From NCBI RefSeq assembly GCF_000485595.1, contig NW_014577638.1, forward strand, positions 58,649 through 94,071: DNA of 35,423 nucleotides, in the 5' to 3' direction. Under the pieces are notes generated by a model. That model worked only from the letters and a program-made list of their open reading frames with translations, ran no database searches and was not told where the DNA came from. The first letter of the stretch is position 1. Each line of letters starts with the position of its first letter. Both the position numbers and the translations under genes were made by a program. Below are positions 11,501 through 18,765 of this stretch, piece by piece. This stretch comes from Priapulus caudatus (lineage: Eukaryota; Priapulida; Priapulimorpha; Priapulimorphida; Priapulidae).

Positions 11501-12247
11501 TTCAATGTACTTCTCTTGCAATCCTCACACAACATGAAACTAGAGAACGCGCCTCAGATACACGTCTCAAACACCACGATCGCTCGCACACGTCGCTGTC
11601 GATTCTCCCTCACTCTCGGATTTCAAGTTCGGAGACATCGAAACAATACTGGATTTCCCTTCTCAATTCTCTTCTAACCACATAGATCCAAAAATGACGT
11701 TTCTCTATTTACCATGGCCTGGACTAGCTAACCCCCCTGGTGTATATATTCGTGCATTCATTGAGGAGAAATCCCTTCACTAAACCATGTTTACTCCATT
11801 TTCCTTGTAGAAAACGATTTATATTTGTAATTTATAAGATATTTTATGGTCGTTCAATATGTAATGTAAATGTGTATAGGTGTCTGTAAATATTACATAG
11901 TTTTACAAATATATTATTATTATTACTGCTGCTGCTGCTACTGCTGCTGCTACTACTCCTGCTGCTGCTGCTGCTGCTGGTGCTACTGCTACTACTGCGG
12001 CTGCTACTGCTACTACCGCTACTATTATTATTATCACCATCATTATAATCATAATTATTATTATTGATGTTGTTGTTGCAGTAATGAGAAGGAGGGGATC
12101 CCCGTGAAGCTGATACAGCTACTGGACGCGTGTGTGGAGGTGCCACAGTGGGGCGTAGTCCGCTCGCTCAACGTACACGTGAGTGGCGCCCTCTTCGTCT
12201 GGGAGTACACGCGGCAGCACCCGCCGGTGACGACGACGACGGGGTGA
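1850..12247 (+). CDS. TARBP1 orthologue, C-terminal half (10 exons, 5' end missing)
   Basis: Product: tRNA (guanosine(18)-2'-O)-methyltransferase, the animal counterpart of yeast Trm3. It uses S-adenosylmethionine to make Gm18 in the D-loop of selected tRNAs. Proposed join: 1850-2069, 2460-2642, 4606-5434, 5798-6072, 6403-6484, 7876-8059, 8570-8761, 9418-9542, 10234-10370, 12082-12247. All junctions are GT-AG and their phases agree, apart from internal indels in the third exon. The product is about 800 residues; the human protein is about 1,620, so the N-terminal helical-repeat half lies to the left of the window. The order of segments, the [15 protein letters not shown] motif and the end at WEYTRQ match human TARBP1. 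The catalytic core is undamaged; only the third exon carries frame breaks. TARBP1 is not TRBP/TARBP2, the Dicer partner. Confidence 0.93.
2460..2642 (+). CDS. TARBP1 exon: helical repeat region
   Basis: The acceptor ATAATCTAG precedes 2460 and the donor AAG|GTATAG follows 2642; both ends are phase 0, giving 61 residues ([17 protein letters not shown]... to ...TILETFNK). A competing acceptor 11 bases downstream (GATCTCAG) would put the exon out of frame with the preceding one, so 2460 is preferred. Amphipathic, with conserved-looking WNTVQDQW and [13 protein letters not shown]. It joins directly to NITMSMIHH at 4606. Confidence 0.8.
2785..3483. mobile_element. AT-rich element bounded by inverted repeats, possible MITE
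   Basis: The left arm at 2785-2819 (ends TTGCGAGATTTTT) is an imperfect inverse of 3447-3483 (starts AAAAATCTCGCAA). Arms are about 35 bp and about 0.63 kb of AT-rich non-coding DNA lies between them. The outer limits are unclear; similarity may extend somewhat beyond the arms, and no target-site duplication was identified. A non-autonomous DNA transposon is the natural reading, but a chance AT-rich inverted repeat cannot be excluded. Confidence 0.4.
3752..4199. mobile_element. MITE-like element, 448 bp, with 8-bp target-site duplication
   Basis: The left end GCGTGTTCAGGAG is the exact inverse of the right end CTCCTGAACACGC. The arms continue for about 120-140 bp as imperfect inverted repeats full of GAGCGCTCG-type motifs, and end inside at AAAGATGGCG (3861) and CGCCATCTT (4057). 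The flanks are GCTCTGCT (3744-3751) and GCTCTGGT (4200-4207), an 8-bp direct repeat with one mismatch. Eight-base duplications are typical of P-element and hAT transposons. No transposase is inside, so it would be non-autonomous. A truncated right arm also sits at 701-773 as part of the duplicated block. Confidence 0.65.
4129..5209 (+). repeat. Segmental duplication, copy 2 (native copy)
   Basis: Partner of 701-1762. It is in the correct exon order, is preceded by a complete inverted-repeat element, and continues past 5209 into intact coding sequence. Single-base differences between copies fall in homopolymers and GC-rich runs, for example an extra T near 4660 and an extra C near 4922, which looks more like sequencing error than old divergence. 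Confidence 0.85.
4217..4322 (+). pseudogene. THAP zinc-finger remnant (copy 2)
   Basis: Second copy of the THAP-like stretch. [13 protein letters not shown] is intact, but one inserted base just after it shifts the frame and the YRFPKD part is read in another frame. It starts ten bases beyond the target-site duplication of the MITE-like element. It is non-coding in its present form and lies within TARBP1 intron 2 on the sense strand. Confidence 0.5.
4606..5434 (+). CDS. TARBP1 exon 3 in window, long, with frame-breaking indels
   Basis: Acceptor CTAGATAG before 4606, donor GAT|GTGAGT after 5434; both ends phase 0. It starts [15 protein letters not shown], runs through [12 protein letters not shown], and ends in [12 protein letters not shown], then [14 protein letters not shown] and MWSAIKD. 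The latter parts match the human segment around NRVWQTLL and IKYFIEW. No single frame spans the exon: at least three shifts lie between about 4800 and 5225. Comparison with copy 1 shows the same exon with different indels, so sequencing error is the simplest cause; a real null allele is possible. GC-rich imperfect repeats (PLPTDEGA units, about 36 bp) occupy 4780-4920. Alternatively 5237-5434 is a separate exon after the acceptor GTGGCAG. Confidence 0.72.
5465..5526. repeat. TA microsatellite
   Basis: Interrupted (TA)n tract in the intron just after the donor at 5435. Confidence 0.85.
5798..6072 (+). CDS. TARBP1 exon 4 in window: helical repeat region
   Basis: Acceptor TATTTGACAG before 5798, donor GAGAG|GTGTGT after 6072. 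It enters at phase 0 and leaves with two bases. It encodes about 91 residues from [16 protein letters not shown] to CFNQVATVE. The [17 protein letters not shown] segment aligns with the human FSVRLYALVALKKLW segment, which fixes the identity. It forms part of the helical domain preceding the methyltransferase. Confidence 0.88.
6311..6370 (+). repeat. Intronic hairpin with 28-bp arms
   Basis: ATATATATCAGTAGTTAATG... at 6311-6338 is the inverse of 6343-6370 with about one mismatch, leaving only a 4-base loop. It lies 32 bases upstream of the next TARBP1 exon. It may be a short foldback repeat or a structured intronic RNA; the loop is small for a microRNA precursor. Confidence 0.7.
6403..6484 (+). 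CDS. TARBP1 exon 5 in window
   Basis: Acceptor TTTATTTACAG before 6403, donor GAG|GTAAGA after 6484. It completes a Ser codon from the previous exon, then encodes [18 protein letters not shown] and HPIADYSIE. FFxxFHP corresponds to the human FFFATFHPLKDYCLE segment. Short (82 nt), phase 0 at the end, clean. Confidence 0.9.
6571..6990 (+). mobile_element. Dispersed AGCTCA-type repeat with nuclear-receptor-like DR1 sites
   Basis: It opens with a small hairpin (AGCTCATCTGACATAGTCAG, then ATGCAGCT), followed by GTCCG/GTGCG runs and GTCCGTCAACA. The copy at 22183 has the same head, the same GTCCG run and GTCAACA. Inside are two subunits of about 176 bp, each starting GGCACAAATCTAAAC (near 6674 and 6850) and each ending in AGGTCA repeats: a DR1 (AGGTCAAAGGTCA) at 6769-6781, and three AGGTCA half-sites one base apart at 6936-6955. 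No coding sequence; the 3' limit is uncertain. I read it as a non-autonomous mobile element. Confidence 0.55.
6991..7800 (+). other. TARBP1 intron sequence without recognised features
   Basis: Single-copy-looking intron DNA between the dispersed repeat and a GTAT microsatellite. Open frames on both strands (for example 7333-7551 minus) are short and resemble no family known to me. Confidence 0.5.
7802..7842. repeat. GTAT tetranucleotide microsatellite
   Basis: (GTAT)n with one interruption, about 40 bp upstream of the next TARBP1 exon. Confidence 0.85.
7876..8059 (+). CDS. TARBP1 exon 6 in window
   Basis: Acceptor TATATATAG before 7876, donor CTAG|GTTACT after 8059. It enters at phase 0 and leaves with one base. 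It encodes [18 protein letters not shown] through KPGDWRTKL. FYILPxL...DEWI and LKPGDW are shared with human TARBP1. It joins the last helices to the linker ahead of the SPOUT domain. The 3' splice site is poor in long pyrimidine runs, with (TA)n just upstream. Confidence 0.92.
8317..8560. repeat. CT-rich tract (TCTGTC then TC runs)
   Basis: Almost pure pyrimidine for about 240 bases: first (CTCTGT)n, then interrupted (CT)n. It runs directly into the acceptor TATGCACACAG of the exon at 8570, so it also acts as a very long polypyrimidine tract. Confidence 0.9.
8570..8761 (+). CDS. TARBP1 exon 7 in window: linker and start of SPOUT domain
   Basis: Acceptor ATGCACACAG before 8570, donor GGAG|GTACAG after 8761. 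Two bases complete a Gly codon; one base is left over. It encodes [20 protein letters not shown], then [10 protein letters not shown], then [18 protein letters not shown]. VQKKxIPW and [14 protein letters not shown] are strongly conserved in TARBP1. The N of NLGG opens SPOUT motif 1 (N-x-G-x-x-x-R), which is completed in the next exon. The exon lies between a CT tract and a CA tract. Confidence 0.95.
8775..8970. repeat. CA/CGCA-rich tract
   Basis: (ACGC)n and (AC)n with GT-free top strand, beginning about 14 bases after the splice donor at 8762. Long open frames here on both strands are artefacts of the repeat. Confidence 0.9.
9418..9542 (+). CDS. TARBP1 exon 8 in window: SPOUT motif 1
   Basis: Acceptor TTTCTTTTTTAG before 9418, donor GAG|GTACCA after 9542. 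It encodes [20 protein letters not shown], then [20 protein letters not shown] and TE. The Arg of LCRT is the invariant catalytic Arg of motif 1 in TrmH-type 2'-O-methyltransferases. SLSVTAEKW(I/L)P matches the human segment SVSAEQWLP. 125 nt, no damage. Confidence 0.96.
9605..9760. repeat. Imperfect 12-bp minisatellite (ATTGTCCATGTC)
   Basis: About a dozen degenerate repeats of the hexamer pair GTCCAT/GTCATT. It sits about 60 bases after the exon ending at 9542. Confidence 0.8.
9761..10233 (+). other. TARBP1 intron, AT-rich
   Basis: AT-rich intron with short TATA runs and a CGTG/TGTG patch (10165-10230) directly upstream of the acceptor TACTGCAG at 10233. No gene seen. Confidence 0.6.
10234..10370 (+). 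CDS. TARBP1 exon 9 in window: SPOUT core and start of motif 2
   Basis: Acceptor TGTACTGCAG before 10234, donor CTAGG|GTGAGC after 10370; phase 0 in, two bases out. It encodes [20 protein letters not shown], then [15 protein letters not shown] and [11 protein letters not shown]. GYxxxGxEQTAxS and the PxKxLLLLG strand are typical; LLG is the first part of motif 2 (LGxExxG), which lines the knotted AdoMet-binding site. Confidence 0.96.
10403..10553. repeat. 17-bp minisatellite, about 9 units
   Basis: Unit GTCACGATGTCAGTAAT, nearly perfect (one T-to-C change), beginning about 30 bases after the splice donor at 10371. The homogeneity suggests recent expansion. Confidence 0.92.
10574..10690 (+). 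mobile_element. Retroelement-like fragment with hairpin plus CGAAACGTC motif
   Basis: GCCTCCTGATAGGAGGC (10590-10606) folds into a 6-bp hairpin and is followed at once by GAAACGTC. Hairpin plus CGAAAC plus a downstream GTC resembles stem II and the 3' core of hammerhead ribozymes found in Penelope-like elements and related retroposons of invertebrates. However, the 5' core strand reads TTGAGAAA rather than CTGATGA, so an active ribozyme is doubtful. The downstream tail (ACGGTTGAGTAAAAATTAAC) is non-coding. It is probably a 3' fragment of a dispersed repeat. Confidence 0.35.
10691..11890 (+). other. Large TARBP1 intron, no recognised features
   Basis: Low-copy AT-rich intron with ATAC/TATA patches (10940-11110). 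An open frame at 11356-11685 has ordinary composition (109 codons) but no recognisable motif and no good splice sites; I do not call it a gene. Confidence 0.5.
11910..12066. repeat. Trinucleotide tract (TAT, CTG, CTA, CAT repeats)
   Basis: Mixed (CTG)n/(CTA)n with ATT and CAT blocks, ending just before the acceptor GTTGTTGCAG of the last TARBP1 exon. Pyrimidine-rich on the sense strand, so it may serve as the polypyrimidine tract. Confidence 0.9.
12082..12247 (+). CDS. TARBP1 last exon: SPOUT motifs 2 and 3, stop
   Basis: Acceptor GTTGTTGCAG before 12082. The first base completes the Gly codon of LLGNEKEGIP (motif 2). It continues [19 protein letters not shown], then [19 protein letters not shown] (motif 3, with the invariant S-L-N-V and the terminal tyrosine helix), and ends HPPVTTTTG with TGA at 12245-12247. 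The length after WEYTRQ is like the human end. It encodes about 55 residues. CpG-rich compared with the introns. Confidence 0.96.
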
Positions 12248-12550
12248 GGGCGAGGAGGCGAGAGCGGAGTCTACGTTACTCTCTCTCTCTCTCTCTACAG
12301 CTATTACCCGGGAGAGTGGGAGAAGGAAGAGGTATTTATACACTGCCATAACACCTGGTGTGTGCGTGTGTATGTGAGTGTAGGATATTGTCAGCTGTGA
12401 ACATATTAGGTCTACTCACACACACAGGCACGAACGCTCACACACGCCCATACGCATGCAGGCGCGCACACACGTGTTTGCTCTGCGTGGTTAGCGCTAT
12501 AGACGTATGTATGAACAAGGAATAGCTTGCGTTGAGTGATGCATCAGTAG
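12248..12550 (+). other. Probable 3' untranslated and flanking DNA
   Basis: Follows the TARBP1 stop. It contains a CT run ending in TACAG (12278-12300), which looks like an acceptor, and TG/CA-rich patches. No clear AATAAA with a poly(A) site was identified. Confidence 0.4.
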
Positions 12551-12553
12551 TGC

Positions 12554-12608
12554 CAGGAGTGTCATAATGTAGACATATAGCTATATAGTCTATATCATGA
12601 CACTCCTG
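12554..12608. repeat. Inverted repeat (hairpin), arms about 26 bp
   Basis: CAGGAGTGTCAT...TAGACATATA pairs with TATATAGTCTA...ATGACACTCCTG, with a small bulge and a 2-4-base turn. Short foldback element or structured RNA. Confidence 0.65.
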
Positions 12609-12711
12609 CTAGTATCTGTGACCACATATACACTCTCGTATCTGTATAGACGCATTCATCGTACTATCTACAGTAAATGAGCTCATACTGATAGCATCCC
12701 GTGAGAGTGTG

Positions 12712-12860
12712 GGAGGGTGAGGAGGAGGCGGAGGAGAGGGAGGGTGAGGAGGAGGCAGAGGAGAGGGAGGGTGAGGAGGAGGCAGAGGAGAGGGAGGGTG
12801 AGGAGGAGGCAGAGGAGAGGGAGGGTGAGGAGGAGGAGGAGGCGGAGGCGGAGGCGGATC
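12712..12860. repeat. GA-rich minisatellite, 27-bp units, about 5 copies
   Basis: Unit of the type GAGGAGGCAGAGGAGAGGGA plus GGGTGAG. On the minus strand it reads as Pro/Ser-rich open frames (PPPHPPSPL); these are repeat artefacts. Confidence 0.9.
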
Positions 12861-13029
12861 CATGACAGGTGATTGCTGCATCGTGTCTGCCTCCCAAACG
12901 TCTGCATTAAACACGGCAGAGTAATCGCAACCATGATGCCAACATGACGGTTCGCAGGCAGTGCATGAAGCTGTCGAGGACGTACGGCAATGAGTATGGC
13001 TGAGGTTAGGGTTAGGGTTCTATAACCCA

Positions 13030-13200
13030 TGTCAGTGGTCACCTCTATAGAATGGACACCTGTCTATAAAGGACACCTCTATAGAAAGGACACCTCTATA
13101 GAACAGACACCTGTTTATAAATGACACTTTTGTTGATGTCCGTTTAGTGGCAGTTATACGATGAAACCGTCTCTATAAATCTGACAACTGTCTGTGAAGG
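13030..13200. repeat. Degenerate GGACACCTSTATA repeat
   Basis: Four to five direct copies of a roughly 22-bp unit containing GGACACCT and CTATAGA or CTATAAA between 13040 and 13130, decaying afterwards. Resembles dispersed non-coding repeats common in invertebrate genomes. Two TTAGGG units precede it at 13005-13018. Confidence 0.55.
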
Positions 13201-14245
13201 ATTTTTTTTTGGTTTATCACCTGAGCGACCCTGACATTCAGGTTTGACTGCTGCATGTAGATATTTGATAACCAAGAGAACGTCATTGTATCAGTAAAGC
13301 TGCTGTGTGAGGTCAGACGATTTTCGGCCTCGTTTGGCGGTGGCTGTGACTGTGTGTACCTGTATGTGACCCTGCGTAAAACTCATACATGCGTCACTGT
13401 AAATATAGAATGTTTGCAAGCAGTAATGTGTGCTTATTGCGGCGCAGCCTTCTGTCAAGGCAAACATAGTAAACGTGGCAGCGCGTGTGTTTTATAGGTA
13501 CATGCCACTTACACGTTCACCTGTTAATATTATTATATATCAGTAAAAAATCTTTACAGTGATGCAGCTTGCTCTTTCTCTCTCTCTCTATCTATTCGAG
13601 TTCGGTGTCATTTTAGAAAAAGAAACGTAGTGAATTTTTACTAGTACATGAAACTAAACACATGTAATAACCTTTTGAATTGTAATAATATTATATAAAC
13701 TTTTTATATTATAATATTATATTAATAAATGTTACAAACGCATACATATCTTATACAATTTTGCTTACCTATAACTAACATGAACTCTGTAGGCCTGGTT
13801 GAGTTTGCTAATGCTGAAATAAGAACCTATTATTTCTCATGCTTAACAACTCTCGTAATATGAAATAAGCTGCCAACTTAATGTTATAACCAACGCAAAG
13901 CATTTGCAGAATTCACCAGTCGTGTAAATCCATCAAGATAAAACACGACGCCTTACACATAAAATGCAAAAATACGGCGTATAACATCACAGTTATGAAA
14001 ATCACACAACGTATAAGAACACATTTGCAAAGTGAAGTGAAGAAACTATGCTCACATACATAACAACATGTTGGAAAATCGTTGGATATCTGTAAAAACC
14101 GGGTTTTTCCAACACCGTAACCTCAAAGATGGATGACCGCTACACTGGCAACACAGATCGCGCTTCCCTATGTAAAGAATATCGGGCGAAACAAACTATA
14201 TCACAGCTAGAGAAGTACAGGCCCTATCCAGGCAGACTATCAAGA
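13200..14245. other. Intergenic DNA, no recognised gene
   Basis: AT-rich single-copy-looking DNA. An imperfect inverted repeat GTTGGAAAA/TTTTTCCAAC lies at 14069-14113. I see no coding sequence. Confidence 0.5.
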
Positions 14246-14250
14246 AACAT

Positions 14251-14272
14251 CTCTCTCTCTCTCTCTCGCTTC

Positions 14273-14335
<63 letters not shown>
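14251..14335. repeat. CT microsatellite
   Basis: (CT)n of about 85 bases, nearly perfect. Confidence 0.95.
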
Positions 14336-15300
14336 GGATGTTACCATTCACAAGTTTCTCAGCAGTCTAATATCAGCACCATTTTGCTACAAATATCTAA
14401 GCACCGAAAGTTATCTAATTTTGTTTCTGTAAGACACGTTTGCCATACAACCGTACCAGCAATGATGACGGGATGCATACTGGCCTAACCTTCCTAATAC
14501 TAGACCGCCCTCTCAACACGCTAGAAACTCTGCAACGATGTGTACAAAAGCTATGCACATTGGATCAATGAAGAAGGTCTAATTAACTTGCTTCTAAGCT
14601 CATCCTACAGGCCTCAGCAGTGTGAGCATTCAATGGCACTCTGATCCCCCAATTCCCATGTCAATTAATTAATGGCTAAACCTTCATTCACAGTTATATA
14701 TTATTCTACAAAAGGAAATGTGATGAATTCATACCGAGGAATGCAAGCACATGGACTCGTGAGCCTTTACAATATCACAACAATGATCATTGCATGTAAC
14801 GTTAAATTGTGCGTATCTATAAGCAACATACAAGTTACATGACAAATTGTAACTTTTACGCACAGTTATGTAGTTGTAAGTTGATACAATCTGTCACTTG
14901 TTAGTATTGGAAGGCTGGCTACTTCTGCAGAATTAGTCTCTTCATCAGGCTTGAACGCTATAGAAAAATACTATTCTGGACGTCTTAACATTGCATGGAA
15001 GCAGCCTGAAATTCGTCGTACCTGCCACTATATGTATGGACGGAGGTTCAAAAACTACATACAAAGTTTTCTATCGGTTGCAAATATTAGAAAATTATAT
15101 GGTGCAAAGTTCATCTTGAGTTATTCTATCACAGATTCTATGAGCTTTAGTAGACCATATTATACATATATATGCTTATAATATTTACATACAGGGTGTC
15201 CCCCAAGTTATAAATTGAAAATTGACTAATGATAATCCACATTTACAAACAAATCACCATCGTTATTTATTTCAATATATACAAAATGCCTAGGAACCAC
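14336..15300. other. Intergenic DNA with possible transposon end
   Basis: No gene recognised. At 15193 the string ACAGGGTGTCCCCCAAGT resembles the terminal CAGGGTGTCCC of several DNA-transposon families, but no matching inverse end was found nearby. Confidence 0.35.
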
Positions 15301-15309
15301 AAGCTGCAC

Positions 15310-15311
<2 letters not shown>

Positions 15312-15354
<43 letters not shown>

Positions 15355-15401
15355 CTCTCTCTCTCACACGCACACCGCACGCGCTGGACGGGCGCTACGC
15401 G

Positions 15402-15440
<39 letters not shown>
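15312..15440. repeat. CT microsatellite followed by CA microsatellite
   Basis: (CT)n at 15312-15365 and (CA)n at 15402-15440, separated by a GC-rich spacer. Confidence 0.92.
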
Positions 15441-15444
<4 letters not shown>

Positions 15445-15539
15445 TTATCTCTCACGTTTAAACGCTCTGTTTTTCTTTGCTTCCCCTCTGCTCCGCTCTC
15501 CCTCTTTCTTCTTTTACATACGTTCTCTCTAGATATCGT

Positions 15540-15760
15540 TCCCCCTCTCTCTTTTCCTATTAATCGATATGTTGGGGTTAACACATTAGCACGGTTTTCT
15601 GTTATTGCATTACGAGGGAATTCGTGGTTAATTTTCAGTGTGGAGAGACTATAGATCTGTAATCTTGCCTGTTGTTTGCTTCTTACTCACTCAGATGCCT
15701 GTCATACCTTCCCATTGAGAGATTCACCACCTTCAATTCCTTCTTTCCTGCAAACAAAGC
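15540..15760 (-). repeat. Dispersed repeat, minus-strand copy (partner 23830-24030)
   Basis: Read on the minus strand it begins TTTGCAGGAAAGAAGG, passes GTGGTGAATCTCTCA, AACAACAGGCAAG and AATTAACCACG, and ends at ACATATCGATTAATA. The plus-strand sequence 23830-24030 has the same landmarks in the same order, with small differences. A short shared frame (VVNLSxR) ends in different stops, so coding is doubtful. Both copies border CT/GA microsatellites on the same side. Probably a transposable-element fragment of unknown class. Confidence 0.6.
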
Positions 15761-16225
15761 GGTAAGAGAAAGTAAGTAAAAAAACTCGTGAATACATGCC
15801 GGCTCGTTTAAGAAGGAAGCCATAGTGATTGGTGCAGACACTGACCCATTAGCTTCCGAGTAATACACAACGTGTTTTCTGTAACCACCTAAAATCTAAT
15901 TTCCTACGCAAACGTGGCACGTAACCCCTGAAGCTGTAAGGAAGAAAGGGACCCCCACCCCCATCAGGGCAATGAATCTTCAATGTCACGAAGGCATGGT
16001 CAGAACATGGAATAAGGAAGAAAACACTCGGTAAAATCAAATCAAGAGTTGATCACACTGCATAATCGGGAGGTGATATATAAGGAGGTAAGGAACCTCA
16101 CGTGCTCTCTACTCTACTGCTAGTTAGAGTTGATATATTGTGACCAAACCCTGAAGCTCGTAAACACAGACAGATAGATCACAATCAGTGTCACCAACAC
16201 AGTCTTCAATACGATGAAGGCAGTC
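15761..16225. other. Intergenic DNA, no recognised gene
   Basis: Ordinary composition, short open frames only (for example 15849-16040 minus, no known motif). The sequence near 16190-16230 leads into the 23-bp satellite. Confidence 0.5.
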
Positions 16226-16227
16226 AG

Positions 16228-16676
16228 AACCCGGAATAACCAGGAAATACTGGGGAAATAAAATAAACCAGGAATTACTGGGGAAATAAAATAAACCAGG
16301 AATTACTGGGGAAATAAACCAGGAATAATTGGGGAAATAAACCAGGAATAACTTGGGAAATAAAAAAGAAATTACTGGGGAAATAAACTTGGAATTACCG
16401 GGGAAATAAACCTGGAATAACTGGGGAAATAAACCTGGAATTACCGAGGAAATAAACCAGGAATAACTGCGGAAATAAACCTGGAATTACCGGGGAAATA
16501 AACCAGGAATAACTGGGGAAATAAACCTGGAATTACTGGGGAAATAAACCTGGAATAACTGGGGAAATAAACCTGGAATTACCGGGAAAATAAACCTGGA
16601 ATAACTGGGGAAATAAACCTGGAATTACTGGGGAAATAAACCTGGAATAACTGGGGAAATAAACCTGGAATTACCG
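16228..16676. repeat. 23-bp satellite (GGAATAACTGGGGAAATAAACCT)-type, about 19 units
   Basis: Two alternating variants, GGAATAACTGGGGAAATAAA and GGAATTACCGGGGAAATAAA, each followed by CCT or CCA. It runs into the N gap, so the true length is unknown. On the minus strand each unit contains TTTATTTCCCCAG, a sequence of 3'-splice-site type. Confidence 0.93.
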
Positions 16677-16701
16677 NNNNNNNNNNNNNNNNNNNNNNNN
16701 N
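16677..16701. other. Assembly gap of 25 N
   Basis: The gap separates two different tandem arrays and interrupts an SLC16-like exon. A fixed 25-N gap is a conventional placeholder and need not reflect real distance. The sequence to its right is unusually rich in single-base indels, as expected from uncorrected long reads. Confidence 0.95.
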
Positions 16702-16739
16702 GATGAGAGGAGGCCGTGTAGGCAAGACCAGGCCGCTGC
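16702..16739 (-). pseudogene. SLC16-like exon 3, first 38 bases, cut by gap
   Basis: On the minus strand, after the acceptor ATGGCAG, it reads GCAGCGGCCTGG and TCTTGCCTACAC. This is nearly the start of the complete exon at 29659 (encoding GSGLGLAYTPSVIA), with a one-base deletion and a few substitutions. The exon then disappears into the N gap and is not resumed to the left. It lies downstream of exons 1 and 2 at 20844 and 18973 in the right order and strand. Confidence 0.7.
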
Positions 16740-18272
16740 CTGCCATAGGACACAGAGAGAGAGCGAGAGAGATGCAGAATGTATGATAGCATGGTGATAC
16801 AGAATGGGTGGTACAAGACCCAGGACCGTACCTGCAAGACACATGAGAGAGAATGTATGATAGCATGGTATTACAGAATGCGTACAAGGACAGACGCTAC
16901 CTTCAAGATCAGAGACCGAGCGACGAGTTTGTACTGATAGCATGCGTATACAGAATGGTACAAGACCCAGCACCCTACCCATTGCAACCTGCCAGCGACC
17001 ACAGAGAGAGAATTGTATTGCATCAGCATGGTATACAGATCGGTACACACGGCCCAGGCCGCTGCCTGCCACGACAAACAGAGAGAGTAATGTCATCGAT
17101 TAGCATGGTATACCAGAATGGTACAGAGGCCCAGGCCGCTGCCTGCCAAGAACACACAAGAGAGAATGTATGATTGCACTGGTATACAGAAATGGTACAA
17201 GCCCAGACCGATACCTGCAAGATACGAGAGAGAGAGATTGTTATTGATAGCATGGTATACAGGAATTGGAACAAGGACGCCAGACGCCGCCTCCTGCAAG
17301 ACACACAGAGAGAGAATGTATGAGTTGCATGGTATACAGAAATGGTACAAGACCCAGGGGGGGGGGGGATACCGCTACCTGCAAAGGATACAGAGAGGAG
17401 AATGTATGATAGCATGGTTATACAGAATGGTTACAAGACCCAGACCGCTAACTGCAAGCGTTACAGAGAGAGGAATGATATGATTGCGATGGTATGACGC
17501 AGAATGGTACAACGACCCAGACGCTACCTGCAACTGCAGACACCAGAGAGAGATGTATTTGGATTAGCATGGTATACAGAATGGTACAAGGCCAGGCCGC
17601 TGCCTGCAAGACAAAACAGAGAAGAGAATGTATGATAGCATGGTATACAGAATGGTACAAGCCAGGCGCTGCCTGCAGACAAACAGACGAGAGAATGTAT
17701 GATACGCGATTGGTTTTACAGAATGGTACAAGGCCCAGGGCCGCCTGCGCAAGACACACAGAGGAGAATGGTCATGATAGCATGTATACAGAATGCGTAC
17801 AAGGCCCAGGCCTGCTCCTGCAAGACACACAGACGGAGGAATGTATGAAAAAATAAGGCTGAATATACAGAATAGTACAACCCAGACGCTACCCTGCAAG
17901 ATACAGAAAAGAGGAATGTTACTGATAGCATGGTATACCAGAATGGTCACAGACCCGACCCGCTACGCTGCCATAGACACAGAGAGAGAATGTATGATAG
18001 CATGGTATACAGAATGGTACAAGACCCAGACCGCTACCTGCAAGATACAGAGAGAGATGTATGATAGCATGTATACAGAATGGTACAAGACCCAGACCGC
18101 TAAACTGCAAGGTATCAGAGCAGACGAATGTAATGATACGCATGGTATACAGAATGGTACGAAGACCCAGCACCGCTACCTGGAAGACACAGAGAGAGAA
18201 GAGAGATTGTATGATAGCATGCGCTATACAGAATGGATACAAGACAACCTTGACCGTACCTGCAAGTGCAAG

Positions 18273-18306
<34 letters not shown>

Positions 18307-18470
18307 TTATGCGATTAGCATGGTATACGAAATTGGTTACAAGACCGCAGACGTACCTGCAAAACAGAGATGAGAGCGATTGATATGTTAGCATGGTTAC
18401 AGGCCTCATACAGAAATGGTACAGGCCCATACCTCTGCTGCCCAAGGACAGCAGGAGAAGAGCGATTGTT
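16740..18470 (-). repeat. Roughly 68-bp tandem array of SLC16 exon-3 splice-acceptor units, about 25 copies
   Basis: Each unit on the minus strand reads CATTCTCTCTCTGTGTCTTGCAG, then GTAGCGGTCTGGGTCTTG, then TACCATTCTGTATACCATGC and TATCATA. That is a pyrimidine tract, an AG acceptor and the first 18-20 bases of SLC16 exon 3, followed by spacer. Units vary by many single-base indels. The right edge fades into GA-rich DNA at about 18470-18570. Two clean units with exactly 68-base spacing stand at 29643-29735. The array fills most of the intron between exon 2 (18973-18832) and exon 3. Confidence 0.85.
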
Positions 18471-18499
18471 GCCCTAGTGTGATATTAAGAATAGTACAA

Positions 18500-18570
18500 G
18501 ATCCGGACAATGAGAGAGAAGAGAGAGAGAGAGAGAGAGGAGGGCCGTGAGACTCGAGAGAGAGAGAGAG
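18500..18570. repeat. GA-rich tract
   Basis: Interrupted (GA)n at the right edge of the 68-bp array. Confidence 0.85.
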
Positions 18571-18649
18571 GATGTAGCAGAGAAATAATGTGAAACATAG
18601 AATTGTGGATCATTTGTTAAACGGTTCTGTTTATTCTATACATATTACA

Positions 18650-18689
18650 ATACATATACATATATATACATATACATATAATATTACAT

Positions 18690-18721
<32 letters not shown>

Positions 18722-18765
18722 ATACATATAATATACATATACATAATGATATACATATAATAATA
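18650..18765. repeat. ATACAT hexanucleotide tract
   Basis: (ATACAT)n with short interruptions. Confidence 0.9.

Noticed and set aside
13005-13019. TTAGGG-type repeats suggesting a telomere
   Set aside because: Only about two units; the same short motif near 33540 is also trivial.
15193-15215. Transposon end CAGGGTGTCCCCC
   Set aside because: No matching inverse end or target duplication found, so not called as an element.
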